The translations under genes and the position numbers were made by a program. From an uncultured Roseburia sp. (GTDB lineage Bacteria; Bacillota; Clostridia; Lachnospirales; Lachnospiraceae): a stretch of 5,989 bases of DNA. Within the stretch, counting starts at the first letter, position 1; every line of letters starts with the position of its first letter. A model generated the notes under the pieces. That model did no database searches. It worked only from the letters and a program-made list of their open reading frames with translations, and was not told the DNA's origin. Shown piece after piece: positions 5,785-5,989 of the stretch. Location of the stretch: the NCBI GenBank assembly GCA_905206195.1, contig CAJLGN010000102.1, positions 1-5,989 of the forward strand, given 5' to 3'.

Positions 5785-5929
5785 AGGAGCAACTGCAAAA
5801 AGATGCAGCTGCAAAAGCGGGATGTCTGCCGGAGATTTTGGCGATTTGGGTGGGAGACGTCTCCACTTCTTAAGAAATAGGAAAGAATCGTAAGAAGGCA
5901 TTGCGGATTTTGGGAAAAATGCATACAAT
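5785..5929. other. non-coding 3' stretch with adjacent palindromes
   Basis: No recognised gene is present. Two perfect palindromes sit side by side: GGAGACGTCTCC (5853-5864) and TTCTTAAGAA (5867-5876). A 25-codon ATG frame (5803-5880) lies in the same frame as the upstream gene after its TAA. An AAAGGAG (5783-5789) sits 13 nt before this ATG, which is too far to be convincing. CTGCAAAA occurs twice (5793-5800 and 5809-5816). Confidence 0.4.
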
Positions 5930-5959
5930 ATAGCTATCGCGCCTGCGATAGCTATTTTT
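5930..5959 (+). terminator. strong intrinsic terminator, 11-bp perfect stem
   Basis: ATAGCTATCGC (5930-5940) pairs perfectly with GCGATAGCTAT (5945-5955) around the loop GCCT. The T run at 5955-5959 follows on the plus strand. It lies 145 nt after the stop of the 150-residue protein gene and probably ends its transcript. On the minus strand no immediate T run follows, so it is read as plus-directed. Confidence 0.85.
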
Positions 5960-5989
5960 GTGTATATATGTTTATTTATTCAGATAGAT

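Noticed and set aside
5555..5928. Three overlapping minus-strand ORFs of 67-104 codons
   Set aside because: They mirror the plus-strand gene and its 3' stretch in antisense. Their composition is low-complexity Ser/Pro/Cys/Arg and no family is seen.

Overview
The window looks like chromosomal DNA of an anaerobic Firmicute, most likely a Lachnospiraceae-type Clostridium. This rests on recalled family resemblance, not a search. The RlmD-like methyltransferase, the CorA transporter and the 150-residue Arg/Cys-tailed protein resemble Lachnospiraceae homologues. The ribosome binding sites that can be seen are GGAG-like, and both factor-independent terminators are simple hairpins followed by T runs. 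No RNA gene, CRISPR array, insertion sequence or phage module is visible.

Positions 1-1036 hold most of a 23S rRNA uracil-C5 methyltransferase of the RlmD/RumA family. Its catalytic domain is intact, but the usual N-terminal part (TRAM and iron-sulfur cysteines) is not readable. Two in-frame stops lie upstream, and homology begins right after the second. Positions 1104-1523 encode a small exported or anchored DUF3888-like protein. Positions 1524-1864 have no recognisable gene, only one weak ORF.

Positions 1933-3624 (minus strand) encode a coenzyme A disulfide/persulfide reductase fused to a rhodanese domain. A strong hairpin lies just downstream of its stop (1865-1907). The AT-rich stretch at 3625-3995 separates this gene from the rightward corA. 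It contains a weak small ORF and an unusual cluster of dyad symmetries.

Positions 3996-4919 encode a CorA-type divalent cation transporter with GMN and MPE motifs. A near-consensus promoter overlaps its stop codon and drives a 76-residue protein of unknown function (4984-5214), closed by a short terminator. A second unknown protein of 150 residues follows (5332-5784), with an Arg-Asp repeat and a basic Cys/Trp tail. An 11-bp perfect hairpin with a T run ends that unit near 5930-5959.

The genes do not form one pathway. The window reads as several independent housekeeping or stress units. The CoA/persulfide reductase-rhodanese is the most biochemically informative gene. The two small proteins at the right and the dyad-rich divergent region are the least explained parts.
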